From positions 61,234 to 125,233 of the forward strand of contig SAQR01000012.1 of the NCBI GenBank assembly GCA_004020365.1: a stretch of 64,000 bases of DNA, in the 5' to 3' direction. The translations under genes were made by a program, and so were the position numbers. A model generated the notes under the pieces. That model worked only from the letters and a program-made list of their open reading frames with translations. It was not told the origin of the DNA and searched no databases. Below are positions 42,992-51,617 of the stretch, piece by piece. Position 1 is the stretch's first letter; each line of letters opens with the position of its first letter. This stretch comes from Mesorhizobium sp. Lineage in GTDB: Bacteria; Pseudomonadota; Alphaproteobacteria; Rhizobiales; Rhizobiaceae.

Positions 42992-43609
42992 ATGTTGGAA
43001 ACCGGGCACGCTTTCGCGGCGGGGTTGTTTCCGTTCGCCATTTCCTATGCGCTTGTGGCAATGCTGCCGGGCGCCAATTTTGCTGTCGTCGCGCAGGCTG
43101 GGCTCACCGCTTCGCGTGCCACAGCACTTTCGGCTGCCGCCGGCATTGCCTTGGGCGCGAGTTCGCTGGCGATGGTCGTCGCGACGGGCGCCGCCGCGCT
43201 GCCGCCGGGGGGCATTGCGCACCAGATAGCCGCCAGCCTTTACGGCGCAATGCTGGTCTTCATCGGCTGGAATTCGATGCGGCGGGCGCTGTCGATCACG
43301 ATCGGTGCCGACGAGCCGAAGCCGCTTCCAATCGCTCGATACTTCCGGCTGGGCTTTGTCACGGCAGTGGCAAATCCGGCCACCGCGCTGTTTTTCGCAT
43401 CCTCCACGCTGAACTTAAATGCTCGCGGGGCAACTCACCTGTCCGTGGTCGCACTAGTGTTTGCCATTGCGATCGCCTGGTTTGGTCTCCTCGGCCTTTC
43501 CATTTCCCAACCGGCCACACGACGATTTTACAGTCGTTTCCGAAAGCATGCGGACATCGTGCTGGGAGGAGCCCTGGTAGCGCTCGGCTTTGCCGCACTT
43601 GGCTATTGA
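42992..43609 (+). CDS. LysE/RhtB-family amino acid exporter
   Basis: 205 residues, six membrane helices. The family start (AISYALVAMLPGANFAVVAQAGLTASRATALSAAAGIALG) has the GAN motif in place of the usual GPD/GPN; the third helix region FRLGFVTAVANPATALFFAS contains the N-P-A-T motif. It exports amino acids or related compounds. The substrate is unknown. No regulator lies beside it; a DUF1127 gene is convergent. Confidence 0.85.
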   Translation: MLETGHAFAAGLFPFAISYALVAMLPGANFAVVAQAGLTASRATALSAAAGIALGASSLAMVVATGAAALPPGGIAHQIAASLYGAMLVFIGWNSMRRALSITIGADEPKPLPIARYFRLGFVTAVANPATALFFASSTLNLNARGATHLSVVALVFAIAIAWFGLLGLSISQPATRRFYSRFRKHADIVLGGALVALGFAALGY

Positions 43610-43652
43610 GACAGGTACACGCAACCGCCGCTATTGGACGGACTTCAAAACG

Positions 43653-43682
43653 ACAAAACCCGCCGGACTGGGTCCAGCGGGC
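43653..43682 (-). terminator. Terminator of the DUF1127 gene
   Basis: On the minus strand CCCGCTGGA and TCCGGCGGG pair around CCCAG, followed by TTTTG. It begins about 50 bases after the DUF1127 stop. Confidence 0.65.
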
Positions 43683-43730
43683 TCGGAACCGGCGGCGGGA
43701 AACCCGCCTGCCTCGGCTCTTGCTAGCGGA

Positions 43731-43871
43731 TCAAAGCGTCTTGCGGGCGATCCTCTCGATGTCACCACGGTTGATGCCGAGGTCGTTGAGCTCGCGGGCG
43801 TTCAGGCGGTTCAGTTCGCGCACGGTTTCATTGTACATGCGCCAGTTACGGAAAGCACGGATCGGGTTCAT
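43731..43871 (-). CDS. DUF1127 small protein, 46 aa
   Basis: Product MNPIRAFRNWRMYNETVREL, then NRLNARELNDLGINRGDIERIARKTL. This is the full DUF1127 pattern: a basic amphipathic helix and a C-terminal LxxRELxDxGIxRxDI. Such proteins are abundant in rhizobia and bind RNA or modulate small-RNA and metal responses. ATGGAGGACTACC gives a strong ribosome binding site 6 bases before the ATG at 43871. A terminator follows at 43653-43682, so it is a single-gene transcript. Confidence 0.9.
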   Translation of the reverse strand: MNPIRAFRNWRMYNETVRELNRLNARELNDLGINRGDIERIARKTL

Positions 43872-43996
43872 GGTAGTCCTCCATCGTTTCGATGCCGCTC
43901 AAATAGGCACCGTTGATGAAAAGTTGAACAGACGCTTTTGCATGGCGGCAATGCGTTTGTTGCATTGCGCAATTAAGCTTTTGTTCAGACCGACCG

Positions 43997-45010
43997 TCAG
44001 CCGACGTCGAGCACGATCTTGCCGATGTGGTCGCCGTCCTCCATCCGCTCATGCGCCCGCCACGCCTCCCTGAGCGGGAAGATCATGTCCATGACCGGTG
44101 CTACCTTGCGGGTGCCGAGCAGCGGCCACACCTGCGCCTCCAGTGCTGCGGCGATCGCCGCCTTGAATTCGACGCTGCGCGGCCGCAGCATCGAGCCGGT
44201 GTGGGTGAGCCGCTTGGCCATCATCTTCGAGAAATCGGTGCTTGCCACCGCCCCGCTCTGCGTGGCGATCTGGACGATGCGGCCTTCCACCGCTGCGGCG
44301 TCGTAGTTTCGCGCCACATAGTCGCCGCCAACCATGTCGAGGATGACGTTGGCGCCTTTGCCGCCGGTCGCCTCCTTGACCGCCGCGACGAAATCCTCCT
44401 CGCGGTAGTTGATCACCCGGTCGGCGCCGAGCTTCAGACAGGCGTCGCACTTCTCCTGGCTGCCGGCGGTGGTAACGACATAGGCGCCGAAGGCCGAGGC
44501 GAGTTGGATCGCCGTGGTGCCGATCCCGGACGAGCCGCCATGGACGAGCAGCGTCTCGCCACTCTTCAGGCCGCCGCGCTCGAAGACATTATGCCAGACG
44601 GTGAAGTAGTTTTCCGGTACCGCCGCCGCTTCTGTGTGGGTAAAGCCGGCGGGCAGTGGCAGCACGCTGCCGGCATGGACCTTGACGTATTCGGCATAGC
44701 CGCCGCCGGGCGTCAGCGCACAGACCCGGTCGCCGACACGCCAGCGCGATATCTCGTCGCCAAGGGCTGCAACTTCGCCGGACGCTTCGAGACCCGGCAG
44801 ATCCGACGCACCGGGCGGCGGTGGATAGACGCCCTTGCGCTGCTGCACATCCGGCCGGTTGATACCGGCAGCGCGCACCCGGATCAGGATTTCGCCGGGA
44901 CCGGGCACGGGCACGTCGCGCGTTTCCGGTTTCAGCACTCGCGGTCCGCCGGGTTCCGAGATCGCAATGGCCGTCATCTTCGCCGGAATCTTGTTCTGTC
45001 CACTCGCCAT
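43997..45010 (-). CDS. NADPH:quinone oxidoreductase-type zinc-independent MDR enzyme
   Basis: 337 residues of the medium-chain reductase superfamily, quinone reductase branch. The N-terminal GroES-like half has VPVPGPGEILIRVRAAGINRPDVQQRKG; the Rossmann half has LVHGGSSGIGTTAIQLA and TTAGSQEKCDACLKLGADRVINYREED. The zinc ligands of alcohol dehydrogenases are absent, as expected for QOR/PIG3 types. GGGAAAA precedes the ATG at 45010, with possible alternative starts at 45079 and at MTAIAIS. It reduces quinones or enones with NADPH. Divergent from the DUF1192 gene. Confidence 0.88.
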   Translation of the reverse strand: MASGQNKIPAKMTAIAISEPGGPRVLKPETRDVPVPGPGEILIRVRAAGINRPDVQQRKGVYPPPPGASDLPGLEASGEVAALGDEISRWRVGDRVCALTPGGGYAEYVKVHAGSVLPLPAGFTHTEAAAVPENYFTVWHNVFERGGLKSGETLLVHGGSSGIGTTAIQLASAFGAYVVTTAGSQEKCDACLKLGADRVINYREEDFVAAVKEATGGKGANVILDMVGGDYVARNYDAAAVEGRIVQIATQSGAVASTDFSKMMAKRLTHTGSMLRPRSVEFKAAIAAALEAQVWPLLGTRKVAPVMDMIFPLREAWRAHERMEDGDHIGKIVLDVG

Positions 45011-45197
45011 GAATTTTCCCGTCTCGCTTCGCCAGTTTCTTGCCAGCTGCCGGTTTTCTTGCCGACTATTTGCATCCATGCCCCTGCCCTATGTATGCTG
45101 ATTGCCAAATCAGGCAAATGGCCACTGCAGCGTCAGGCGTTCGATTGGACGCGCAAAGGTAGCAGTTTAATTTTTTGCGCATGAGCGAGGAGCGACG

Positions 45198-45392
45198 ATG
45201 GCGATCTTCGACGACGAACCCAAAAAGAAAGCCCGCCCGCATGAGATCGGGCAGGATCTGTCGCTGCTTTCCGTCGACGAACTGTCCGAGCGGATCGGCA
45301 TCTTGCGCGACGAGATCGCCCGGCTCGAAGCCGAGCTCAAGACCAAGAGCACCACCAAATCAGCGGCCGAGGCGCTGTTCCGCCGCGAATAG
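45198..45392 (+). CDS. DUF1192 small protein, 64 aa
   Basis: MAIFDDEPKKKARPHEIGQDLSLLSVDEL and a coiled-coil ERIGILRDEIARLEAELKTK define the alphaproteobacterial DUF1192 family. It has no membrane segment and no known function. GCGAGGAG lies before the ATG. The gene sits between the quinone reductase and an MFS gene and is probably transcribed alone. Confidence 0.9.
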   Translation: MAIFDDEPKKKARPHEIGQDLSLLSVDELSERIGILRDEIARLEAELKTKSTTKSAAEALFRRE

Positions 45393-45476
45393 TTTCCAGA
45401 GCCGAATCGCCCGCCGCCGAAAAGCTCGAATGCGGCTGTCTTCAGATCCTCTCTAGATTCCAGCCGGATCAGCTAA

Positions 45477-46727
45477 ATGATGTTTGCAAGCTACCGACCG
45501 ATCCTCTCGCTGCTTCGCGGCACCGCTTTCCTGCTGGCGGCGACCGGACTGCACGGGCTGCTGTTGCCGCTGCGTGGCCAGTTGGAAGGCTTCTCGACCG
45601 CATCGCTCGGCCTGATGGGCACGGCCTGGGCCGGCGGCTTCGTCACCGGCTGCTTCTTTGCGCCGCGCCTCGTGCGTCGCGCCGGTCACGTACGCGCTTT
45701 CGGCGCCTTTGCGGCATCGGGAGCCATCATCGCACTGCTCACCGGCCTGATCATCGACGAATATGTCTGGATCCTGCTGCGCGCCTTCACCGGCTTCACG
45801 ATGGCCGGCGCCTTCATGGTCATCGAAAGCTGGCTGAACGAGAAGTCCACCAACGAGAACCGCGGCACCGTCTTCGGCCTTTACATGATGGTCACCTATG
45901 CCTCGATCATGGGCGGCCAGATGATCGTTGCCGGCGGCGACGTGAAGTCGGCCTCGCTGTTCATGATCACCGGTATCCTGTTTTGCCTGTCGCTCATTCC
46001 GACCGCAGTGTCGACGGCTTCGCACCCCAAGCCGCTGCAGGACGTCTCGCTCGACGTCAAGGGGCTCTATGTCAATTCGCCGGTGTCAGCGATCGCCTGC
46101 GTTCTGATCGGCATCGCTAACGGCGCCTGGGGCACGCTTGGTGCCGTCTATGGCGCCCGTATCGGCATTTCCACGGCCGAGATCGCGCTGATGATGAGCC
46201 TGGTGGTCGTCGCCGGCGCCGCCATGCAACTTCCGGCCGGACGTCTCTCCGACAAGACCGACCGCCGCTTTGTGCTGGCGGGCCTGGCCTTCGGCGCGGC
46301 GCTGTTCGCCGTCGCGGTCTTCCTGTTCGAGCCGCGCTCCGGCGTCTTCGTCATCGTCTGCACCGCCGCCTACGGCGCTTTTGCCTATACGCTGTATTCG
46401 ATCGCCGTTGCCCATGCCAACGACCACGCCCGGGCGGAGGATTTCGTCAAGGTGTCGGGCGGCCTGCTGCTGCTCTATGGTTTCGGCACGATGATCGGGC
46501 CGCTGCTGGCCGCCGGCCTGATGGGCTGGATGCGGCCGGAAGGCCTGTTCCTTGCGACGGCCTTCGCCCATCTTTGCCTGGCAGGCTATACGCTGCTGCG
46601 CATCAGCCGGCGCGCACCGGTGCCAATCGAAGACCGCGACGCCTTCAAGACGCAACCGGCCGAGCGCTCGATCACGCCGGAAGCCTTGCGGCTCGATCCG
46701 CGCAGAAAGCCTGAAACCAACGGTTGA
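45477..46727 (+). CDS. MFS transporter (YcaD-like)
   Basis: 416 residues, 12 membrane segments. RNAs: LRGTAFLLAATGLHGLLLPLRGQLEGFS at helix 1-2, EKSTNENRGTVFGLYMMVTYASIMGGQMI near helix 4-5, and the second-half repeat RISDKTDRRFVLAG-type loop (QLPAGRLSDKTDRR). The set is typical of YcaD/UMF-type MFS proteins of unknown substrate. It starts with two ATG codons (45477, 45480). The C-terminal tail is charged and cytoplasmic. The ArsR-type regulator gene begins 33 bases after, so they may be co-transcribed. Confidence 0.86.
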   Translation: MMFASYRPILSLLRGTAFLLAATGLHGLLLPLRGQLEGFSTASLGLMGTAWAGGFVTGCFFAPRLVRRAGHVRAFGAFAASGAIIALLTGLIIDEYVWILLRAFTGFTMAGAFMVIESWLNEKSTNENRGTVFGLYMMVTYASIMGGQMIVAGGDVKSASLFMITGILFCLSLIPTAVSTASHPKPLQDVSLDVKGLYVNSPVSAIACVLIGIANGAWGTLGAVYGARIGISTAEIALMMSLVVVAGAAMQLPAGRLSDKTDRRFVLAGLAFGAALFAVAVFLFEPRSGVFVIVCTAAYGAFAYTLYSIAVAHANDHARAEDFVKVSGGLLLLYGFGTMIGPLLAAGLMGWMRPEGLFLATAFAHLCLAGYTLLRISRRAPVPIEDRDAFKTQPAERSITPEALRLDPRRKPETNG

Positions 46728-46759
46728 GATTTGGAAAGCTTTGCCTCACAAATAAGGGC

Positions 46760-47047
46760 ATGATGTTTTCCGACGCCTTCATGGCGATTGCCGATCCCAA
46801 CCGGCGCTATCTCTTGGAAGAGCTTCGGCGCGGCCCGAAGACAGTAAACGAACTGGCCGCCGGCTTGCCGGTCTCGCGACCGGCTGTTTCGCAGCATCTG
46901 AAAGTGCTGCTCGACGCCGGGCTGGTCAACGCCAAGCCGGAAGGGACAAGGCGCGTCTATACGGTCAGCAGTGCCGGCTTCCTGAAGCTCAACATCTGGC
47001 TCGACCAATTCTGGGAGACCGAGCAGCTTGGCTCGCCCGGAGGCTGA
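46760..47047 (+). CDS. ArsR-family winged-helix regulator
   Basis: 95 residues. The winged helix comprises MAIADPNRRYLLEELRRGPKTVNELAAGLPVSRPAVSQHLKVLLDAGLVNAKPEGTRRVYTV (in outline, residues 8-70), a standard ArsR fold with the recognition helix SRPAVSQHLKVL. No cysteine pair typical of metal sensors is present, so it senses something else or is a repressor with no metal effector. The start at 46760 is preceded by AATAAGGG. It follows the MFS gene on the same strand. Confidence 0.86.
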   Translation: MMFSDAFMAIADPNRRYLLEELRRGPKTVNELAAGLPVSRPAVSQHLKVLLDAGLVNAKPEGTRRVYTVSSAGFLKLNIWLDQFWETEQLGSPGG

Positions 47048-47170
47048 GGTGCGCCGTCGCTAGCGGATCAGGTGATCTGCTTTTGACAGGCATGGCGAAG
47101 CCTCCTTAGGATTCAGGTACTTGGCGTTGAGCCGCATATCCTCCCCATTGAAACAGTGCCGGGCATCGGC

Positions 47171-47779
47171 CTAAGCGGTCCAGCTTGGACGTTTCTGAAC
47201 ACGCTCGAGCCAATGATGGACATTGACGAGCGAGTCCGGGATGTCGGCTCCGAAGTAGGCACCAAGCCACGCTGCGACGGCGGCGGTGATGTCGGCGACG
47301 GAGTACTGGTCGCCGGCGATGAACGGGCGGCCATCGGCGATCTCGCGGTCAAGCCACGCCCACTTTGCCGGGACGGCTTCGCGCTGGGTTTCGGCGAAAG
47401 CCGGGAACTGCACAAGCCGCTCCGCAAACATGGGATCGGAATGCAGGGCAATGCTGCCGATGGTTCCGAAGATCTCGATCTCGGCGCGGCGGTTCCACAT
47501 CTCGACCTTGCCCTGGCTGACCGCGTCCGAGCCGAACAGTGCCGGCGTCGGATGAACCGCCTCCAGATAGCGGCAGATGGCGATGCTTTCGGTGATCACC
47601 GTGCCGTCATCGAGCACGAGCACGGGAATCTGGCCGAGTGAGTTGAGCTCAAGGAATTGCGGCGCCTTGTGCTCGCCTTTCGTCAGGTCGACTTCAACCT
47701 GCGGAACGTCGATGCCTTTCTCAGCCATGAAGATGCGAACGCGATAAGAATTCGGACCAATGCCGCAGTAGAGTTTCAT
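47171..47779 (-). CDS. Glutathione S-transferase
   Basis: 202 residues. Thioredoxin-like N-terminus (MKLYCGIGPNSYRVRIFMAEKGIDVPQVEVDL) with the cis-Pro in LGQIPVLVLDDGTVITESIAICRYLE, where Glu-Ser contacts the gamma-glutamyl group; helical C-terminal domain with PFIAGDQYSVADITAAV. It conjugates or reduces electrophiles with glutathione, or serves as a peroxidase. No tail is present, in contrast to the GST at 20108. It is convergent to the ArsR gene. Confidence 0.9.
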   Translation of the reverse strand: MKLYCGIGPNSYRVRIFMAEKGIDVPQVEVDLTKGEHKAPQFLELNSLGQIPVLVLDDGTVITESIAICRYLEAVHPTPALFGSDAVSQGKVEMWNRRAEIEIFGTIGSIALHSDPMFAERLVQFPAFAETQREAVPAKWAWLDREIADGRPFIAGDQYSVADITAAVAAWLGAYFGADIPDSLVNVHHWLERVQKRPSWTA

Positions 47780-47876
47780 ACTATCCTCCCGATTATGCTG
47801 GTCTTTGGCTCAGGCTGCGGCGCTCACGCGCATTCCAGCCGCAGGTTGTATGGTGTGTCAAGGTTCGACCCGCTGC

Positions 47877-48728
47877 TTACCTGGCTTGGCAATGGGCGAC
47901 GATGGCATCAACGATCGCGGCCCAATCGTCGGGATGGAGTTCGTGGCCGCCGCCTTCAATGCGGACAAGCCTGGCGCCGGCAACCGCTTCGGCAAGAGCG
48001 GCGCCATGCTCGACCGGAAAGATGGGATCCGCGGTGCCGTGGATGACGAGGAGCGGAACCTTCAAGTCGTGCAGGCGACCCTTGCAATTCTCGCTGCCTT
48101 GATCCTCGCCACTCTTGAGCATGAAATGATTGGTCGCGCTTAGAAAGCCGCCGGACCGGTCGTAGTCCTGTTCGACGAAAGCCCTCGTTCGCTTCTCGTC
48201 GAAGGGATGCGCGGTGCCGGCGATCGCGTACGCGTCCTTAACGATATAGTCGACCACCTGGGCTCGGTCAGACCAGTCGACCTTGGCGCCTTCAGCCGAA
48301 TGTTTCATATAGGCCTCGGTCGTGCCAGGCAGGTGCGACGTGTCGATTCCTACAGGAGAAGTGCTGATCGCCGTTAGCGAGACGACCCGCGACGGATATT
48401 TCAACGCCACAAGCTGTGCGATCATGCCACCCATCGACATGCCGACGACATGCGCTTTCGCGATGCCATAATTGTCGAGGACGCGAATGGCGTCGTCCAC
48501 CATGTCGTCGAAAGTGTAAGGCGGTTCGCCCGGCGCATATTTGGTCGAACGGCCGGTATCGCGATTGTCATAGCGGATCACGAACAGGCCGTTGCCGGCT
48601 AGTTTCCGGCAGAACCCCTCGGGCCACCAGAGCATCGAAGCCATCGCGCCCATGATCAGCAGCATCGGCGGATGCGCGGGATCGCCAAACGTCTGCGACA
48701 CGATTTCCGGTTCCGCTGCCTTGGTCAT
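47877..48728 (-). CDS. Alpha/beta hydrolase
   Basis: 283 residues. Nucleophile elbow GMSMGG (Ser near residue 98), oxyanion loop after MLLIMGAMASMLWWPEGF, acid in VIHGTADPIFPVE, catalytic His in IEGGGHELHPDDW. The RYDNRDTGRS motif is usual for haloalkane-type or esterase-like hydrolases of the DhaA/Pip clade. The start at 48728 removes an 11-residue frame extension. It is divergent from an HxlR regulator, which probably controls it. Substrate unknown. Confidence 0.9.
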   Translation of the reverse strand: MTKAAEPEIVSQTFGDPAHPPMLLIMGAMASMLWWPEGFCRKLAGNGLFVIRYDNRDTGRSTKYAPGEPPYTFDDMVDDAIRVLDNYGIAKAHVVGMSMGGMIAQLVALKYPSRVVSLTAISTSPVGIDTSHLPGTTEAYMKHSAEGAKVDWSDRAQVVDYIVKDAYAIAGTAHPFDEKRTRAFVEQDYDRSGGFLSATNHFMLKSGEDQGSENCKGRLHDLKVPLLVIHGTADPIFPVEHGAALAEAVAGARLVRIEGGGHELHPDDWAAIVDAIVAHCQAR

Positions 48729-48754
48729 GGTCGCCGTCTCCTCTCCGCAAACCA

Positions 48755-48807
48755 ATTGCATTTTGCAATCGGTTGCACGATAATAAAACTGATATGATAA
48801 TGCAACC
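48755..48807. promoter_or_regulatory. Inverted repeats between hydrolase and HxlR genes, candidate HxlR operator
   Basis: ATTGCA-TTT-TGCAAT (48755-48769) and a second dyad GGTTGCA (48771-48777) / TGCAACC (48801-48807) lie in the divergent promoter region. HxlR proteins bind such dyads beside their own gene. Binding is inferred. Confidence 0.6.
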
Positions 48808-48827
48808 AGTTTCTATCGGAGAATCGC

Positions 48828-49388
48828 ATGAGCATCGATCATCGGTCTGGGTGCCCGATCAACCTATCGCTTGAAGTGTTCGGCGACCGTTGGAGCCTGA
48901 TCATCCTTCGCGACATGATTTTCGGTGGCAAACGCCACTTTCGCGACCTGCTCAACGGATCATTGGAACGCATCGCTTCGAACATTCTCGCCGATCGGCT
49001 GAAGCGGCTGATGGAGCTCGGCATGCTGACCAGGGCCGACGATCCGACCCACAAGCAGAAGGCAATCTACAGCCTGACCGAAATGGCGATAACACTGGTG
49101 CCGATCCTGGCGCATCTCGGCGCCTGGGGTCGCGTCTGGCTGCCGGTCAGCGAGGAGCTCTCGATCCGCGCCGAGCTTCTGGAAAAGGGCGGCCCACCGA
49201 TGTGGGAAAAGTTCATGGACGAACTGCGCCATGAACATCTGGGCACGCCTTCCGACACGCCGCCGGATGCCACCGTGCGTGCGACGTTGCAGGCCGGATA
49301 CGAGGCGATTGTCGCTGGAAAGGCGCCGGGTGCGATGCCGGCGCCTGACCAACTTATTTCCCCCATCGCAGGTCGGCTCTGCTATTAA
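48828..49388 (+). CDS. HxlR-family transcriptional regulator
   Basis: 186 residues. The HxlR winged helix occupies residues 8-95: CPINLSLEVFGDRWSLIILRDMIFGGKRHFRDLLNGSLERIASNILADRLKRLMELGMLTR, with Cys9 in the position used for sensing quinones or aldehydes in several HxlR members. A C-terminal extension of about 85 residues (ELLEKGGPPMWEKFMDELRHEHLG...) is longer than the usual 110-130 residue HxlR. It is divergent from the hydrolase, with matching dyads between them. Confidence 0.87.
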   Translation: MSIDHRSGCPINLSLEVFGDRWSLIILRDMIFGGKRHFRDLLNGSLERIASNILADRLKRLMELGMLTRADDPTHKQKAIYSLTEMAITLVPILAHLGAWGRVWLPVSEELSIRAELLEKGGPPMWEKFMDELRHEHLGTPSDTPPDATVRATLQAGYEAIVAGKAPGAMPAPDQLISPIAGRLCY

Positions 49389-49427
49389 AGCCATTGAAAA
49401 CTATAATTTACGGGATTGGAAAAGCCC

Positions 49428-49661
49428 TTGGTTGAGAACTCTAAGGATACTGCCCGCGCGCGGGCCGATTTGCGTTTCAAGAAGCAGGAAGAGGCCGCCA
49501 CGGTTCGTCAGAAGGCGATGGCGGAATATGTCGCCGAGAGCGATGCCCGCCAGATAAAGACCAACAAGCTGAGAGCGCTCCGCCTTGCCAAGGAAGCGGA
49601 AGACCTCGCCAATGCGCCGGCTGCTCCGGTGAAGAAGCCGGCGCGCACCAAGAAAAAATAG
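49428..49661 (+). CDS. Hypothetical small basic protein, 77 aa, non-ATG start
   Basis: Charged helical product: VENSKDTARARADLRFKKQEEAATVRQKAMAEYVAESDARQIKTNKLRALRLAKEAEDL in outline, with a Lys-rich tail (PVKKPARTKKK). No in-frame ATG exists; TTG at 49428 (GGAAAAG upstream) or TTG at 49416 is the start. The sequence is that of a small conserved alphaproteobacterial protein family of unknown function. No membrane segment. Residues suggest nucleic-acid contact, but this is inference. Confidence 0.6.
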   Translation: MVENSKDTARARADLRFKKQEEAATVRQKAMAEYVAESDARQIKTNKLRALRLAKEAEDLANAPAAPVKKPARTKKK

Positions 49662-49733
49662 CGGTCGGCGTGTCGGGCCTGTCCCTGCCGTCGGCAAGGT
49701 GCTGACAACGAGGCGCTGCTTCACCGCCTCTTA

Positions 49734-49800
49734 TGCATGTCGTTATAGCAAAACCGCTGCGCACCCTGGTTCAGCCCGAGGCATGCTTTTGCGACATGCA
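49734..49800. repeat. Palindromic intergenic repeat (67 bp)
   Basis: TGCATGTCG at 49734-49742 and CGACATGCA at 49792-49800 are inverted; inside, GCAAAACC and GCTTTTGC extend the stem. The element ends exactly at the TTA (stop) of the membrane gene at 49801. Confidence 0.6.
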
Positions 49801-50202
49801 TTAGCCCACGTTTATGTCGCGGGTGGCTGCTCGCATCGATACTGAGAAGCCGGCCAGGACGTCGACCAGTGCGATGACCATCAGCGTGAAGAAAACCGAG
49901 TGCGCCGCGCCCTTCACCAGCAGGAACTCGACCAGGAACGCCACGAAGACGAAGGTCGACAACAGGTGGTCCATGATCGAGGCGTTCGTCGCGCGCGTCG
50001 ATTTCACGATTTCGACGAAGAAGAGAAGCAACCCGATCAGCACGATCAGATCGCCGAGCGTCATCGAGAACACTCCGCCCGACATCATGCGGATCGAGAA
50101 CATTTGGATTGCCCAGGGATCGTCGCCGCCGCCGAATATTCCCAGAAGCCCGAGATTATAGAGGACGAAGGGCACGATCAGCAGCGGGATGGCACCGAAC
50201 AT
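49801..50202 (-). CDS. Four-segment membrane protein, hypothetical
   Basis: 133 residues from the ATG at 50202, with CCGGAG 7 bases upstream; a TTG at 50223 is a weaker alternative. Four membrane segments: FGAIPLLIVPFVLYNLGLLGIFGG, LGDLIVLIGLLLFFVEIV, LSTFVFVAFLVEFLLV and FFTLMVIALVDVLAGFSVS. A short cytoplasmic hinge KSTRATNASIMDH. It looks like members of a conserved rhizobial family without known role. Confidence 0.7.
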   Translation of the reverse strand: MFGAIPLLIVPFVLYNLGLLGIFGGGDDPWAIQMFSIRMMSGGVFSMTLGDLIVLIGLLLFFVEIVKSTRATNASIMDHLLSTFVFVAFLVEFLLVKGAAHSVFFTLMVIALVDVLAGFSVSMRAATRDINVG

Positions 50203-50394
50203 CACAAGGCTCCGGTTGGACAATCTTCTCTAGTATGCGCTCGGCGTTCGCCGTCAAGAATTTTCGCACGCAACTGCAAACACGGACTAAGACGGTGCGA
50301 AATAACAGTACCAGCCGGTACGGCTGCCATCCGGCATGGCTGCTGGCGTGTTTGAAAACATTTCGGCGGGCGATCATCTGCGCAAAACGCAGAA

Positions 50395-50422
50395 AGACCG
50401 GCGCGATGGCCGGTCCTTCGAT
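50395..50422 (-). terminator. Terminator of rpmF
   Basis: GACCGGC and GCCGGTC pair around CATCGC and, on the minus strand, are followed by TTTCT, about 25 bases past the rpmF stop. Confidence 0.65.
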
Positions 50423-50447
50423 CGTCACAAACCGTCGAAAAGCGTTT

Positions 50448-50630
50448 TCAGCTTTCCTTCGGCTCCAGAACCTGGCGACCGCGATACATACCGGTCTTCA
50501 GGTCGATATGGTGCGGGCGGCGCATCTCGCCGGAATTCTTGTCCTCGACATAGGTCGGGGCCTTCAATGCATCGGCCGAGCGGCGCATGCCGCGCTTCGA
50601 CGGAGAGGTTTTTCGTTTCGGAACGGCCAT
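50448..50630 (-). CDS. rpmF: 50S ribosomal protein L32
   Basis: 60 residues: [21 protein letters not shown] is the L32 signature, and the C-terminal half is [19 protein letters not shown]. This is the zinc-independent form of alphaproteobacteria (no CxxC pair). It belongs to the exit-tunnel side of the large subunit. The gene is isolated, with a terminator downstream and 137 bases to mtgA on the other side. Confidence 0.97.
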   Translation of the reverse strand: MAVPKRKTSPSKRGMRRSADALKAPTYVEDKNSGEMRRPHHIDLKTGMYRGRQVLEPKES

Positions 50631-50767
50631 GGATATGCTCCATTACATGGTCAAAATGCCCCGGCTGCCCTCGTGAAAGGGCCGCGTCGGGGCCGGAATC
50701 TGAGAAAGTCGGGTGCCTATACACGCCCTGCGCCGTTTTGGCCAGCGCCGTCGCTAATTTTTTTAAG

Positions 50768-51487
50768 CTATCGCAGACAGCCGACATAAGCGCCGGACCG
50801 ACCGGCGCGCCGCTCGATCAGCGAGGCCAGCCGTCTCAGCCCCGGCCCGGGCTTCGCCGGGTTGCGTGTGATCGGGTTCGGCAAGGTGACGGCAAGCAGC
50901 GCCGCCTGGCGACGCGACAATCGTTTTGCCGAAACACCGAAATGGTGCTGGGCGGCGGCCTCGATGCCATAGATGCCCGGCCCCCATTCGGCGATATTGA
51001 GATAGATTTCCATGATGCGCCGTTTCGACATCACCATGTCGACATAGACAGCCAGCGGCAGCTCGACGACTTTCCGGACCGAGCCCAGCGGCCGCGACCA
51101 CAGATAGAGGTTCTTGACGCTCTGCATGGTGATGGTCGAGGCGCCGCGCGTCATCTCGCCGGCCAGCGCGTCGTCGACGACGCCCCTCAACTCGCCGAGG
51201 TCGATGCCGCGATGAAAACAGAACTGCCCGTCCTCCGACATGATGACCGAATGCGCCAGCGCCGGCGCCACATCGTCAATCGAGACCCAGCGCCGGTCAT
51301 AGCCGGAAAACGTCGCCAGATCCTTCAGCATCAGTGTCGATACCGGATGCACGAATGGCGGCAGGTACAGGAAGGTCAACACCAGCGGCATCAGCGCCAG
51401 CACGACGGCGACGCTGACGCCGCGCCGGACCCAGTGCCGGGGCCAGCGCTTGAGACCGATGCGGTTGCCGCGTTTCGGCCTCACCAT
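50768..51487 (-). CDS. mtgA: Monofunctional peptidoglycan glycosyltransferase
   Basis: 239 residues. One membrane anchor ([20 protein letters not shown]) and a GT51 domain: [17 protein letters not shown] carries the first catalytic Glu (EDxxFxxH), [17 protein letters not shown], and [24 protein letters not shown] the second. It polymerises lipid II into glycan chains without a transpeptidase domain. An upstream frame to 51619 overlaps the divergent ispA start by a CATG palindrome; start 51487 is preferred because of GAAGGGCTGGA, but not certain. Confidence 0.92.
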   Translation of the reverse strand: MVRPKRGNRIGLKRWPRHWVRRGVSVAVVLALMPLVLTFLYLPPFVHPVSTLMLKDLATFSGYDRRWVSIDDVAPALAHSVIMSEDGQFCFHRGIDLGELRGVVDDALAGEMTRGASTITMQSVKNLYLWSRPLGSVRKVVELPLAVYVDMVMSKRRIMEIYLNIAEWGPGIYGIEAAAQHHFGVSAKRLSRRQAALLAVTLPNPITRNPAKPGPGLRRLASLIERRAGRSGAYVGCLR

Positions 51488-51617
51488 GTCCAGCCCTTCG
51501 GTTTCGTGATCGACGATCGGTTCCGCCAAGCCGCTCAATCCATGCTGCTCCCTGCCCCCGGCATAATGGCGCTTGGCTTCTTGCGCAACGTCTGAGTGTC
51601 GGCTACCGGTCCCCGGC

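Noticed and set aside
42627-43061. 144-codon minus frame upstream of trcR
   Set aside because: It overlaps the trcR start in another frame and the LysE gene start; composition is that of a shadow and no family is seen.
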